Source: Mycobacterium shigaense
GTDB lineage: Bacteria > Actinomycetota > Actinomycetes > Mycobacteriales > Mycobacteriaceae
DNA length: 64,000 nt
Assembly (NCBI RefSeq): GCF_002356315.1
Contig: NZ_AP018164.1
Location: 3,162,001 to 3,226,000 of the forward strand
Direction: 5' to 3'
The notes below the pieces were generated by a model, which was given only the letters and a program-made list of their open reading frames with translations, was not told the origin of the DNA and made no database searches. The translations under genes were made by a program, and so were the position numbers. Each line of letters opens with the position of its first letter. The first letter of the stretch is position 1. Positions 22,857 through 30,302 of the stretch are shown here, piece after piece.

Positions 22857-23159
22857 TTAGCGCGCGACCGGGGCCGCGCGTGCGACCGAGTCGCGGACCG
22901 CGGCGGTCAGGCTGCGCTCGTCGGTGAGATCGATATCGACCAGGCTGCGGACCGCCTTCGCGACCACGTCCTCAGCCTGCGGCACCAGGCCGGAAATACG
23001 CGGTCGGTAAACTTCGACGACGAGCGACCGATGCTCAATGTGGAAGGAAAAACTGCGCCCATCACCGACTTGTCCGTACCCGCTGGCAAAGATGCCTGTC
23101 GAAATGTCTTCGACAGCAAACTCTCCGTCGGAGGTATGCCGGTCAACGGTGACGGTCAT
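22857..23159 (-). CDS. Conserved mycobacterial protein (Rv2137c-like), predicted leaderless
   Basis: This 100-residue protein (M-T-V-T-V-D-R-H-T-S-D-G-E) probably has an alpha/beta fold, with a beta-rich first half and helices at the C-terminus. The minus-strand -10 TATGGT at 23171-23166 is exactly 6 nt from ATG 23159, supporting a leaderless start here. M. tuberculosis has uppP (Rv2136c) between the homologues of this gene and the phosphatase; here only 36 nt separate them. No function is known. Confidence 0.75.
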   Translation of the reverse strand: MTVTVDRHTSDGEFAVEDISTGIFASGYGQVGDGRSFSFHIEHRSLVVEVYRPRISGLVPQAEDVVAKAVRSLVDIDLTDERSLTAAVRDSVARAAPVAR

Positions 23160-23165
23160 AGTCCG

Positions 23166-23171
23166 ACCATA
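23166..23171 (-). promoter_or_regulatory. -10 box TATGGT, leaderless
   Basis: Minus-strand TATGGT lies 6 nt before ATG 23159, which predicts transcription start at the initiation codon. Confidence 0.55.
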
Positions 23172-23267
23172 CCTCTCCAGTACGGTCCGATGTGGTCGAC
23201 ATGACCATATTGGATGCGAAGGCGTTCCTTAAAATCGTGAAGTTCACGTCCGGCGATCGAAGGCCAA

Positions 23268-24350
23268 TTGTTGCTGTCACAGCGTAGAAACACGAACCGC
23301 GCGGCTCTGCCTGCCGTTTTGTATCCCGGAGCTGTGTTGTTTCTGTTGCTAACGCTGACCGCCGGTTGCTCGTCGAATCCGCTCACAACCGCTCCGCCGA
23401 CGATCGAACCGGCCCGGGCCGCCGAGTCGCCACCGGTGTCGCAAAATCCGGCCGGCTCGGTGCGGCCGCTCGCGGGTCACGCCGCGGCGGCGGTGTTCGA
23501 CGACGCCACACATCAGTTGGCGGTGCTGACTCCCGGCACCGATCCGGCTGTGGCGCCCGCCGGCCTCACCGTGTTCGGTCAGGGGCGGGTCGCGCCGCGG
23601 GTCATCGCCTTGTCCGAGCCGACGACCGCGCTGACCGGCGACGGCCACGGCACGGTCTACCTGTCCGACCACGGCGGCTATGTCGTGGTTGATCTCGCCA
23701 CCGGTCGCGCCGAGCAGGTCGCCGTCGACGGGGCCCGGCAGGCCGATTTCACCGCCATCGCGCGTCGCACCGACGGCAAGCTGGTGATGGGCAGCGCCGA
23801 CGGCACCGTCTATGCCCTCACCGCGCGGACCCCAGACGGCGGCAGCGTTGCCGTCGAGAACCGGAACAAAATCTTCGCACGTGTCGATTACCTTGTGACT
23901 CAAGGGAATACAACAGTCGTACTGGACCGGGGGCAGACGTCGGTGACCACGATCGGCGCCGACGGCCGCGCCGAGCAGGCGCTGCGGGCCGGCGAGGGCG
24001 CGACCACCATGGCCGTCGACCCGCTGGGCCGGGTGCTGGTCGCCGACACCCGCGGCGGCGAGCTGCTGGTGTATGGCGTCGACCCACTGATCCTGCGGCA
24101 GGCCTACCCGGTGCGCGGCGCCCCCTACGGGCTGGCCGGCTCCCGGCAGTTGGCCTGGGTGTCCCAAACCGCATCCAACACCGTCATTGGTTACGATCTT
24201 TCAACCGGAATTCCCGTCGAGAAGGTGCGTTACCCAACTGTGCAGCAACCCAACTCGTTGGCTTTTGACGAAGCCTCGGACACCCTGTACGTGGTGTCGG
24301 GATCCGGTGCGGGGGTTCAGGTCATCGAGCATGCGGCGGGTACCCGATGA
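23268..24350 (+). CDS. lppL: Lipoprotein LppL, beta-propeller-like
   Basis: Translation starts at TTG 23268 or TTG 23271, downstream of a GAAGG Shine-Dalgarno at 23259-23263; about 360 residues. The signal peptide ends in the lipobox L-T-A-G-C (Cys34), followed by a Ser/Pro-rich linker. The rest contains repeated beta-sheet blades (A-A-V-F-D-D-A-T-H-Q-L-A-V-L, G-T-V-Y-L-S-D-H-G-G-Y, V-D-P-L-G-R-V-L-V-A-D-T-R-G-G), consistent with an NHL/YVTN-type propeller on the cell surface. It starts an operon with DUF5703 and pyrD (ATGA overlap), as in M. tuberculosis Rv2138-Rv2139. Confidence 0.9.
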   Translation: MLLSQRRNTNRAALPAVLYPGAVLFLLLTLTAGCSSNPLTTAPPTIEPARAAESPPVSQNPAGSVRPLAGHAAAAVFDDATHQLAVLTPGTDPAVAPAGLTVFGQGRVAPRVIALSEPTTALTGDGHGTVYLSDHGGYVVVDLATGRAEQVAVDGARQADFTAIARRTDGKLVMGSADGTVYALTARTPDGGSVAVENRNKIFARVDYLVTQGNTTVVLDRGQTSVTTIGADGRAEQALRAGEGATTMAVDPLGRVLVADTRGGELLVYGVDPLILRQAYPVRGAPYGLAGSRQLAWVSQTASNTVIGYDLSTGIPVEKVRYPTVQQPNSLAFDEASDTLYVVSGSGAGVQVIEHAAGTR

Positions 24351-24604
24351 CCGCGTCGCCGCGCCGTGGCGCGCTGCCTGCGGGCTGGGACACCGATATG
24401 TCCGACGACTACGAGCGGGTGCTGTTGCGCCTGCCGCCGGAGGTGACCAGACTCAGCGCCTCGGTCCGGCTGTCCATCGAGGCTGAATACCGTGGTTGGG
24501 AGCTGGCCCGGGTGCGGCTTTACACCGACGGCAGCCGACGAGTTTTATTGCGCCGCAAGAAGTCCCGTCTGGCCAATCAGCGACTCGACCAACCGGAACT
24601 GTGA
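24347..24604 (+). CDS. DUF5703 family small protein
   Basis: This 85-residue protein starts at ATG 24347, overlapping the lppL stop by ATGA. It has a compact alpha/beta pattern ([30 protein letters not shown]). The family is actinobacterial and of unknown function. Its TGA overlaps the pyrD GTG start, so it is translationally coupled on both sides. Confidence 0.8.
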   Translation: MTASPRRGALPAGWDTDMSDDYERVLLRLPPEVTRLSASVRLSIEAEYRGWELARVRLYTDGSRRVLLRRKKSRLANQRLDQPEL

Positions 24605-25731
24605 CCGTCAGCCATGCCGGCCCGCGCGGTCACCTGCTGTACGGGCTGCTGCGCCGGGTGTTCTTCTTGGTCCCTCCCGAACGCATCCACACGCTGGTGT
24701 TCGCCGTGCTGCGCGCCGTCACCGCCATCGGCCTGTCGCGACGATTGCTGCACCGGCTGCTGGGCCCGAGCGATCCAGCGTTGGCCAGCACCGTGTTCGG
24801 GGTCCGCTTCCCCGGGCCACTGGGGCTGGCAGCCGGCTTCGACAAGGACGGCGTGGGGCTAGCCGCCTGGGGCGCGTTGGGTTTCGGTTACGCCGAGGTC
24901 GGCACGGTCACCGCGCACCCGCAGCCCGGCAACCCCGCTCCCCGGATGTTCCGGCTGCCCGCCGACCGCGCCCTGCTCAACCGGATGGGCTTCAACAATC
25001 ACGGCGCCGGGGAGCTGGCCCTGCGCCTGGCGCGGCGCACCCGGTCGACCGGGGCCAACGTCCCGATCGGGGTGAACATCGGCAAGACCAAGGCGACCCC
25101 GGCCGCCGAGGCGGTCGAAGACTACCGGGCAAGCGCGCGGCTGGTCGGGCCGCTGGCGGCGTATCTGGTGGTCAACGTGAGTTCGCCGAATACACCTGGG
25201 CTGCGAGACCTGCAGGCCGTCGAATCGCTGCGACCCATTCTCGAAGCCGTGCTCGCCGAGACGTCCACACCCGTGCTGGTCAAGATCGCGCCCGACCTCA
25301 CCGATTCCGATGTCGACGACATTGCGGACCTGGCCGTCGAGCTGGGCCTGGCCGGCATCGTGGCGACCAATACCACCGTGTCGCGCGAGGGCCTCGCCAC
25401 GCCGGGCGTCGAAGAGCTTGGCGCAGGCGGCATCTCGGGGCCACCGGTGGCACGCCGCGCCACCGAGATACTGCACCGGCTCTACAACCGCGTCGGCGAC
25501 CGCTTGGTGCTCATCAGCGTCGGCGGCATCGAGACCGCCGACGACGCCTGGGAGCGCATCACCGCGGGCGCCTCGCTGCTGCAGGCCTATACCGGCTGGG
25601 TCTACGGAGGGGGCTGGTGGCCCAAGCACATTCACGACGGCATCGCGCTGCGCCTGCGCGAGGGCGGGTTCGCCTCGCTGCGCGAAGCTGTGGGGTCGGC
25701 CGCGGACAAACCCGACACCCCGTCGCGCTAG
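24601..25731 (+). CDS. pyrD: Dihydroorotate dehydrogenase (quinone), class 2
   Basis: The frame opens earlier, but GTG 24601 (GTGA overlap) gives the normal class 2 length of 376 residues. It oxidises dihydroorotate to orotate at the membrane using FMN and quinone (pyrimidine pathway). Visible features are the N-terminal amphipathic membrane-binding helices, G-L-A-A-G-F-D-K-D (about 71-79), M-G-F-N-N-H-G, the catalytic-Ser region [12 protein letters not shown] (about 182-193), V-K-I-A-P-D, and the FMN phosphate site S-V-G-G-I ... T-G-W-V-Y-G-G. Its stop is 1 nt from the stop of the convergent DUF222 gene. Confidence 0.96.
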   Translation: MTVSHAGPRGHLLYGLLRRVFFLVPPERIHTLVFAVLRAVTAIGLSRRLLHRLLGPSDPALASTVFGVRFPGPLGLAAGFDKDGVGLAAWGALGFGYAEVGTVTAHPQPGNPAPRMFRLPADRALLNRMGFNNHGAGELALRLARRTRSTGANVPIGVNIGKTKATPAAEAVEDYRASARLVGPLAAYLVVNVSSPNTPGLRDLQAVESLRPILEAVLAETSTPVLVKIAPDLTDSDVDDIADLAVELGLAGIVATNTTVSREGLATPGVEELGAGGISGPPVARRATEILHRLYNRVGDRLVLISVGGIETADDAWERITAGASLLQAYTGWVYGGGWWPKHIHDGIALRLREGGFASLREAVGSAADKPDTPSR

Positions 25732-25732
25732 C

Positions 25733-27127
25733 TCAGGCCGCTCCTTCCTCGCAGTCTTCGCCGTTTTGGCCGTCGTCCTCGCGCAGTAGTTCCTCCGGGT
25801 GGTGGAAGCTGTTGGTGCGTGGTTGGCCGCGGTCCAGGTGCGGCGGTGGGATCCACTCGGTGTCACCGTGGGCGTTTTTGCGGGTGATCCAGCCCTTTTC
25901 GGCGAGCGGGTGATGGCCGCCGCACGCGAAGGTCAGGTCGTCGACGTCGGTCGTGCGGCACGTCGCATAGCTGGTGGCGTGATGGGCTTCGCAGTAGTAG
26001 CCGGATAGGTCGCAGCCCGGATGCGAACAGCCGCGGTCCTTGGCGTACAAGATAATTCGCTGCCCCGGTGAGGCCAGGCGCTTGGTGTGGCAGAGGGCCG
26101 GGGCCTTGCCCTTGTCGAAGATCGCCAAGTAGTGATGGGCTTGGCGGGCCAGGCGGATCACGTCGCCCATGGACAGGATGGTGCCTTCGCCGGTCAAGCC
26201 CTTGCCCGCGGCCGCTTCGAGATCCGCAAGCGTCGTGGTGACGACAATGCTCGCCGGCAGCCCGTTGTGTCGGCCCAGCTCGCCGCTGGCCAGGACGGCA
26301 CGAAGGGCCGCGTTGCGGCCGTCATGATTGCGCTGGCTCGCAGACCGGGTGTCGCGCTGCACCGCTTCCTCCGAGGGAGAGCCGTCCACGACCGGCGCGT
26401 CGTCGTCGGGATTGGCCATCCCGGGCGCGGTCAGCTTGGCGAGCACGGCCTCCCAGCCGGCGCGCGCCTCGGGCATCAACGATCCGCTCAGCCGCGACAT
26501 GCCGTCGGCCTGCTGGTTGCCCAGCACCAGCCCGCGCGCCCGCGCCCTGTCCTCGTCGGTGTAATTGCCGTCCGGATTGAGGCAAGTCATCAGATGGTCC
26601 GCCAGCTTGGCGAGCTGATCCGGGCGAAACTGGCTGGCATGGGCGGCGAGATGCTTCTGGGCCTGCTCCCGGGTCCCGATGTCGACGCACTCGGGCAGCT
26701 GGTGGAAAAACCGCCGAATCACGCCGGCGTGCTCGGCCCCGATCGACCCGTCGCGCTGGGCCGCCGCGGTCGCGGGCAACCCCGGCGCCAGGGACTCGCC
26801 GGTCATTGCACGTCGCGGGCCGAGATCGGCCGCCTCGGCGACTCGGCGGCCGGCTTCGGCGCGCGAGATATGCAGCCGATCTGCCAGCGCCCAGGCCAGC
26901 TTGCCACCCAGTTCGGTCGAATCCGACTCCGCGGCAACCTGATTGATCAGTTGATGGCGGGGCGCTTGCAGCCGGCGCATCTCCTGTTCGAGGACCTCCA
27001 GCAAGCGCAGCCGCTCGGGGTTGGTCAGCGCGTCATACGAATGCCCGAGGAATCGAGACACCACGGCGCGCAACGCGTCGCAATCGCCCTGGATGTCGTC
27101 GCGGCTGATCACCGTCATGGCCGTCAC
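25733..27127 (-). CDS. HNH endonuclease domain protein, DUF222 (13E12-repeat type)
   Basis: Starting at GTG 27127 (or ATG 27118), the protein has 464 residues. The N-terminal DUF222 helical domain spans about 15-330. The C-terminal HNH module carries [17 protein letters not shown] and C-G-G-H-H (about 385-425), with all motif His and Cys present. Such genes are multicopy in mycobacteria (REP13E12-like), and several M. tuberculosis copies are LexA-regulated. The start overlaps the upstream small gene as GTGA, so the two form a coupled pair behind the SOS-like site at 27318. Confidence 0.88.
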   Translation of the reverse strand: MTAMTVISRDDIQGDCDALRAVVSRFLGHSYDALTNPERLRLLEVLEQEMRRLQAPRHQLINQVAAESDSTELGGKLAWALADRLHISRAEAGRRVAEAADLGPRRAMTGESLAPGLPATAAAQRDGSIGAEHAGVIRRFFHQLPECVDIGTREQAQKHLAAHASQFRPDQLAKLADHLMTCLNPDGNYTDEDRARARGLVLGNQQADGMSRLSGSLMPEARAGWEAVLAKLTAPGMANPDDDAPVVDGSPSEEAVQRDTRSASQRNHDGRNAALRAVLASGELGRHNGLPASIVVTTTLADLEAAAGKGLTGEGTILSMGDVIRLARQAHHYLAIFDKGKAPALCHTKRLASPGQRIILYAKDRGCSHPGCDLSGYYCEAHHATSYATCRTTDVDDLTFACGGHHPLAEKGWITRKNAHGDTEWIPPPHLDRGQPRTNSFHHPEELLREDDGQNGEDCEEGAA

Positions 27128-27285
27128 CCTCGACCGGGGGCCTCGAAAGGGCTGGCCAGCTCATACCTAAGCGCATCCAGGCGACTCCTAAGCAACGCGT
27201 AACGCTCCAACAGCGCGAGCAGCTCCGGAACCGTCAGCCCATCCAACGATAGGGAGAGCAAACGGTCTTGAGCGATCTCGAACAC
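27124..27285 (-). CDS. Small helical protein coupled to the DUF222/HNH gene
   Basis: This is a short ORF of about 53 residues from GTG 27285 ([12 protein letters not shown]). Its TGA overlaps the GTG of the nuclease gene. The product is predicted to be almost entirely helical and Leu-rich ([16 protein letters not shown]). The start is uncertain because the frame stays open through the SOS-like site and into the broken hydrolase gene; a start downstream of that site is preferred. The overlap and codon bias argue that it is real. Function unknown. Confidence 0.55.
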   Translation of the reverse strand: MFEIAQDRLLSLSLDGLTVPELLALLERYALLRSRLDALRYELASPFEAPGRG

Positions 27286-27317
27286 GTCCAGCAGGGATTC
27301 CAGTCGCCGAGCCTTAA

Positions 27318-27337
27318 TCGAACATATGTATGTTCGA
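27318..27337. promoter_or_regulatory. LexA/SOS-like box with 8-nt spacer
   Basis: The half-sites TCGAAC (27318-27323) and GTTCGA (27332-27337) are both perfect matches to the mycobacterial SOS box, but are separated by ATATGTAT instead of 4 nt. The sequence equals the ideal box with one extra TATG. It lies just upstream of the DUF222/HNH pair. Confidence 0.6.
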
Positions 27338-27364
27338 ATGCTAACGGCGCCCACCGACACGTTT

Positions 27365-27949
27365 TCAGCGCGCGCCGAGATGTTCGGCGACGAAGTTCGT
27401 GGTGTGGCGGTGCCACTCATGACGCCGGCCCAGCATGGAATGGCCCACCCCGTCGATGCCCACCCATTGCGCATCGATGCCCCGCTGCTGGGCCCGCAGC
27501 GTCTGGATGCGCGAGCTCTCCGGGTCGGTTCGGGCATCGGCGGTGCCGTGCACGACCAGCAGCCGGGTAGACGCCGGAATCAGGTCACCGTCGTCGCGCG
27601 GCCAATACGGCGCCAGCGCGACCACCGCGCCGATCTGCCCACCGGCGGCCAATCGGGCAGCTACCCGGCCGCCCATCGAATGCCCAACCAGCACAATGCT
27701 TTTCAGCTCGAACCGATGACGGACAGCGTCAAGGGCCACGGTGGCGTCGACCACCGCGTCGTAACGCGGGCTGTTCCACCCGCGCAGGAGGTACTAAACC
27801 CGTCGCACCTCGACGTGGCGGCCGAGCCGGCGCCGCAACGCGCCGGCCACCAACATCATTCGCAGGTTAGGCGGATGCCACCAGTGATAACGCTCGTCGC
27901 TGCGCACCTTGCCGCCCGGCAGCACCAGCACGCACGCGCGAGGCGCCAC
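27365..27949 (-). pseudogene. Alpha/beta hydrolase interrupted by an amber codon
   Basis: One frame runs from GTG 27949, directly abutting the PEBP stop, to 27365 (195 codons), except for a TAG at 27796-27794 (codon 52). Upstream of it the frame reads A-C-V-L-V-L-P-G-G-K-V-R ... V-E-V-R-R-V, and downstream Y-L-L-R-G-W-N-S-P-R-Y-D-A-V. Both sides fit one hydrolase, and a CAG-to-TAG change is the simplest explanation. The nucleophile elbow G-H-S-M-G-G is in the 3' part, with later D-A-R-T-D and G-V-G-H-S. The 3' part could in principle be translated from GTG 27754 as 129 residues, but would lack the first strands. Confidence 0.8.
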
Positions 27950-28480
27950 CTACTTCTGCTCGTAGACGCCGTGGATGTAGGCTCGCGCGATCGCGTGCTG
28001 GAACAGGTTGAACCCGAGGAAGGCCGGGCTGGCATCCTCGGGAAGATCCAGTTTGTCCACGTCCACCGCGTGCACGGCGACGTAGTAGCGATGCGGGCCG
28101 TGGCCGGCGGGCGGCGCGGCGCCGATGTAGCGACGCACGCCGGCGTCGTTCACCAACGTCAGTGCGCCACCAGGTAATTCGTTTCCACTGCCGGCGTCTG
28201 CCGGCAGTTCGGTGACGTCGGCCGGCAGGTTGGCCACCGCCCAGTGCCAGAAGCCGGACAGCGTCGGGGCATCGGGGTCGTAGACGGTGACCGCGAAGCT
28301 GCGGGTCTCCTGGGGGAAACCAGACCAGCTCATCTGCGGACTGACATCTTCGCCACCGGCACCCATGATGCCGCTCACCTGCGCAGTGGGCAACGACTGG
28401 CCATCGGCGAACGATTCCGAGGTCAAGCCGAACGTCGGCAGCTTGGGCAGCGCGTCATATGGGTCGGACGGCACACTCAT
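27950..28480 (-). CDS. PEBP / YbhB-YbcL family protein (Rv2140c-like)
   Basis: This 176-residue phosphatidylethanolamine-binding-fold protein has the family motifs D-P-D-A-P (about 69-73), [10 protein letters not shown] (about 78-87) and [11 protein letters not shown] (about 126-136). Rv2140c in M. tuberculosis is the positional homologue. A GGATC-type Shine-Dalgarno precedes the start. Ligand and role are unknown. Confidence 0.92.
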   Translation of the reverse strand: MSVPSDPYDALPKLPTFGLTSESFADGQSLPTAQVSGIMGAGGEDVSPQMSWSGFPQETRSFAVTVYDPDAPTLSGFWHWAVANLPADVTELPADAGSGNELPGGALTLVNDAGVRRYIGAAPPAGHGPHRYYVAVHAVDVDKLDLPEDASPAFLGFNLFQHAIARAYIHGVYEQK

Positions 28481-28516
28481 GAACGATCCTTTCGGGTAGG
28501 CGAAGCCAATTCTTCA

Positions 28517-29863
28517 CTAGCAATGCGTCAGGAAGTGGGCCAGCACCTCGGTGCCGAACCGCAACGCGTCGATGGGTACCCGCTCGTCGACGCCATGGAA
28601 CAACGAAGAGAAATCCAGGTCCGGCGGCAGACGCAGCGGGCTGAAGCCGAAGCAGCGAATACCCAAGCGCGCGAACGCTTTTGCGTCGGTCCCGCCCGAG
28701 AGCATGTAGGGGACGGTCCGCGCGTCGGGGTCCAGGGCCAGCACCGCGTCGTTCATCGCCTCGACCAGGTCGCCGTCGAAGCCGGTCTCATACGAGTCGA
28801 GATCGCGGATCCACTCCCGGGAAACGTCCGGCCCGATCAGTTCGTCGACCTCGGCCTCGAAGGCCGCCTTGCGGCCCGGCAGGATGCGGCAGTCGACCAC
28901 CGCCTCGGCCGTCGCGGGGATGACGTTGGCCTTATAGCCGGCCTTGAGCATCGTCGGGTTGGCGGTGTCGTGCAGCACCGCCTTGAGCATGCGGGCCATG
29001 GGCCCGAGCTTTTCGATCGTGCCCTCCAGGTCGGCCGACTCGGGATCGAAGGACAGGCCCGTCTCCTCGGCGAGGGCGGCAAGGAACTGCACCACGGTGT
29101 CGGTCAGCACCAGCGGAAACTTGTGCCGGCCCAGCCGGGCGACCGCCTCGGCGACGGCGGTGACGGCGTTCTGATCGTGCGCCATCGAGCCATGTCCGGC
29201 GATCCCCCGCGCGCTCAACCGCATCCACGACAGACCCTTCTCGGCGGTCTCGATCAAATAGAGGCGGCGTTCGCCGCCGTCAGCCCGCGGCACCGTCAGC
29301 GAAAAACCACCCACCTCTCCGATCGCCTCGGTCACTCCCTCGAACAGGTCCGGCCGATTGTCAACCAGCCAGTGGGCGCCGTAGCGGCCGCCGTGCTCCT
29401 CGTCGGCCAGGAACGCGAACACCAGATCGCGCGGCGGCACGCTGCCCGCCTGCTTAAGCCGGCGGGCAACCACGATCATCATCCCGACCATGTCCTTCAT
29501 GTCGACCGCGCCGCGGCCCCAGACGTAGCCGTCTTCGACCGCGCCGGAAAACGGGTGGACGCTCCATTCGGCCGGTTCGGCCGGGACCACGTCGAGATGC
29601 CCGTGGATGAGCAGCGCGCCCCGCGAACTGTCCGCGCCCTGGAGGCGGGCGAACACGTTCCCGCGGCCGGGTGCGCCGGACTCGAGGTACTCGGGCTCGT
29701 AGCCCACCTCTGCGAGCTGGGCGGCGACCCAGTGCGCACACTCGGCCTCGCCCTGGGTGGTCTCGGGTTCGCCGGTGTTGGTGGTGTCGAACCGGATCAG
29801 CCTGCTGACCACCTCGACCACGTCATCGCTGGAGTGATTCAGATCCTCGGTCTCAGCCGTCAC
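28517..29863 (-). CDS. dapE2: M20/M25/M40 family metallopeptidase (Rv2141c-like)
   Basis: The frame extends to 30007, but GTG 29863 follows an AGGAAAGGGGG Shine-Dalgarno and gives 448 residues, the length I recall for Rv2141c. Metal ligands are visible: H-G-H-L-D-V-V-P (about 87-94), G-R-G-A-V-D-M-K-D (about 115-123), the catalytic pair D-E-E-H-G-G (about 153-158), and the C-terminal H-G-V-D-E-R. The dimerisation domain lies in between. Although labelled dapE2 in some annotations, it is more likely a general dipeptidase/aminoacylase-type enzyme than the lysine-pathway desuccinylase; this is inference. Confidence 0.88.
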   Translation of the reverse strand: MTAETEDLNHSSDDVVEVVSRLIRFDTTNTGEPETTQGEAECAHWVAAQLAEVGYEPEYLESGAPGRGNVFARLQGADSSRGALLIHGHLDVVPAEPAEWSVHPFSGAVEDGYVWGRGAVDMKDMVGMMIVVARRLKQAGSVPPRDLVFAFLADEEHGGRYGAHWLVDNRPDLFEGVTEAIGEVGGFSLTVPRADGGERRLYLIETAEKGLSWMRLSARGIAGHGSMAHDQNAVTAVAEAVARLGRHKFPLVLTDTVVQFLAALAEETGLSFDPESADLEGTIEKLGPMARMLKAVLHDTANPTMLKAGYKANVIPATAEAVVDCRILPGRKAAFEAEVDELIGPDVSREWIRDLDSYETGFDGDLVEAMNDAVLALDPDARTVPYMLSGGTDAKAFARLGIRCFGFSPLRLPPDLDFSSLFHGVDERVPIDALRFGTEVLAHFLTHC

Positions 29864-29980
29864 AACCCCCTTTCCTACCATCGCCCGGCCGCCGCGGCTC
29901 TCCCCCGCCCGCACGGCCGGCCGCTGAACTGCAACGACTTCGGCATTCACGATTTCGGTGTGGGGACGCCTTGGGCGTTG

Positions 29981-29986
29981 TAAGGT
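29981..29986 (+). promoter_or_regulatory. -10 box TAAGGT of the small lipoprotein
   Basis: TAAGGT fits TANNNT and lies 8 nt before ATG 29995. The transcript would have essentially no leader. Confidence 0.4.
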
Positions 29987-29994
29987 CTGCGGCC

Positions 29995-30138
29995 ATGTCT
30001 GGTCCAACCAAAAAGGTAGGCGTCGCCTTGGCCCTGGCCTGCATCGCCCTCGGCGCGAGCGGATGCGCTCTCGCTACCGTCGTTCCCTCGTCGTCATCGC
30101 CCGCCCACGTGCTCGATCTCTCCGGCCCGAGTCGCTGA
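29995..30138 (+). CDS. Small predicted lipoprotein (47 residues)
   Basis: ATG 29995 opens a 47-codon frame: M-S-G-P-T-K-K-V-G-V, then a hydrophobic core A-L-A-L-A-C-I-A-L-G, then A-S-G-C with a candidate acylated Cys24, and a Ser/Pro-rich mature part of 24 residues. The lipobox lacks the usual aliphatic residue at -3. A TAAGGT box just upstream supports transcription. It is divergent from the peptidase gene and precedes tRNA-Leu. I do not recognise a family; it may be a cell-surface micropeptide or a remnant. Confidence 0.5.
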   Translation: MSGPTKKVGVALALACIALGASGCALATVVPSSSSPAHVLDLSGPSR

Positions 30139-30160
30139 TCCCTGCCGCCGGCACGCTGGA

Positions 30161-30190
30161 TTGGGTCCGCGCGGGCCGATCCGATAGCCT
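30161..30190 (+). promoter_or_regulatory. tRNA-Leu promoter
   Basis: TTGGGT (30161-30166) and TAGCCT (30185-30190) are separated by 18 nt and placed 26 nt before the tRNA 5' end. This is a plausible sigma-A promoter. Confidence 0.5.
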
Positions 30191-30216
30191 TAGCTGCCAA
30201 CTTCTCGTTGGCCTTT

Positions 30217-30302
30217 GTCCGAGTGGCGGAATGGCAGACGCGCTAGCTTGAGGTGCTAGTGCCCTACTAATGGGCGTGGGGGTTCAAGTCCCCCCTCGGA
30301 CA
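30217..30302 (+). tRNA. tRNA-Leu (anticodon GAG)
   Basis: This is a class II tRNA. The acceptor stem GTCCGAG pairs with CTCGGAC (30295-30301) with discriminator A at 30302. The anticodon stem CTAGC/GCTAG encloses T-T-G-A-G-G-T, giving GAG, which reads CUC/CUU. A long variable arm (TGCCC/GGGC) and a perfect T-stem GGGGG/CCCCC are present. CCA is not encoded. The 3' 21 bases form the left att repeat of the integrative element, so the gene has been kept intact by the insertion. Confidence 0.95.

Noticed and set aside
25732..25732. Terminator between pyrD and the HNH gene
   Set aside because: The convergent stops are one base apart and no hairpin with a T-run lies at the junction.
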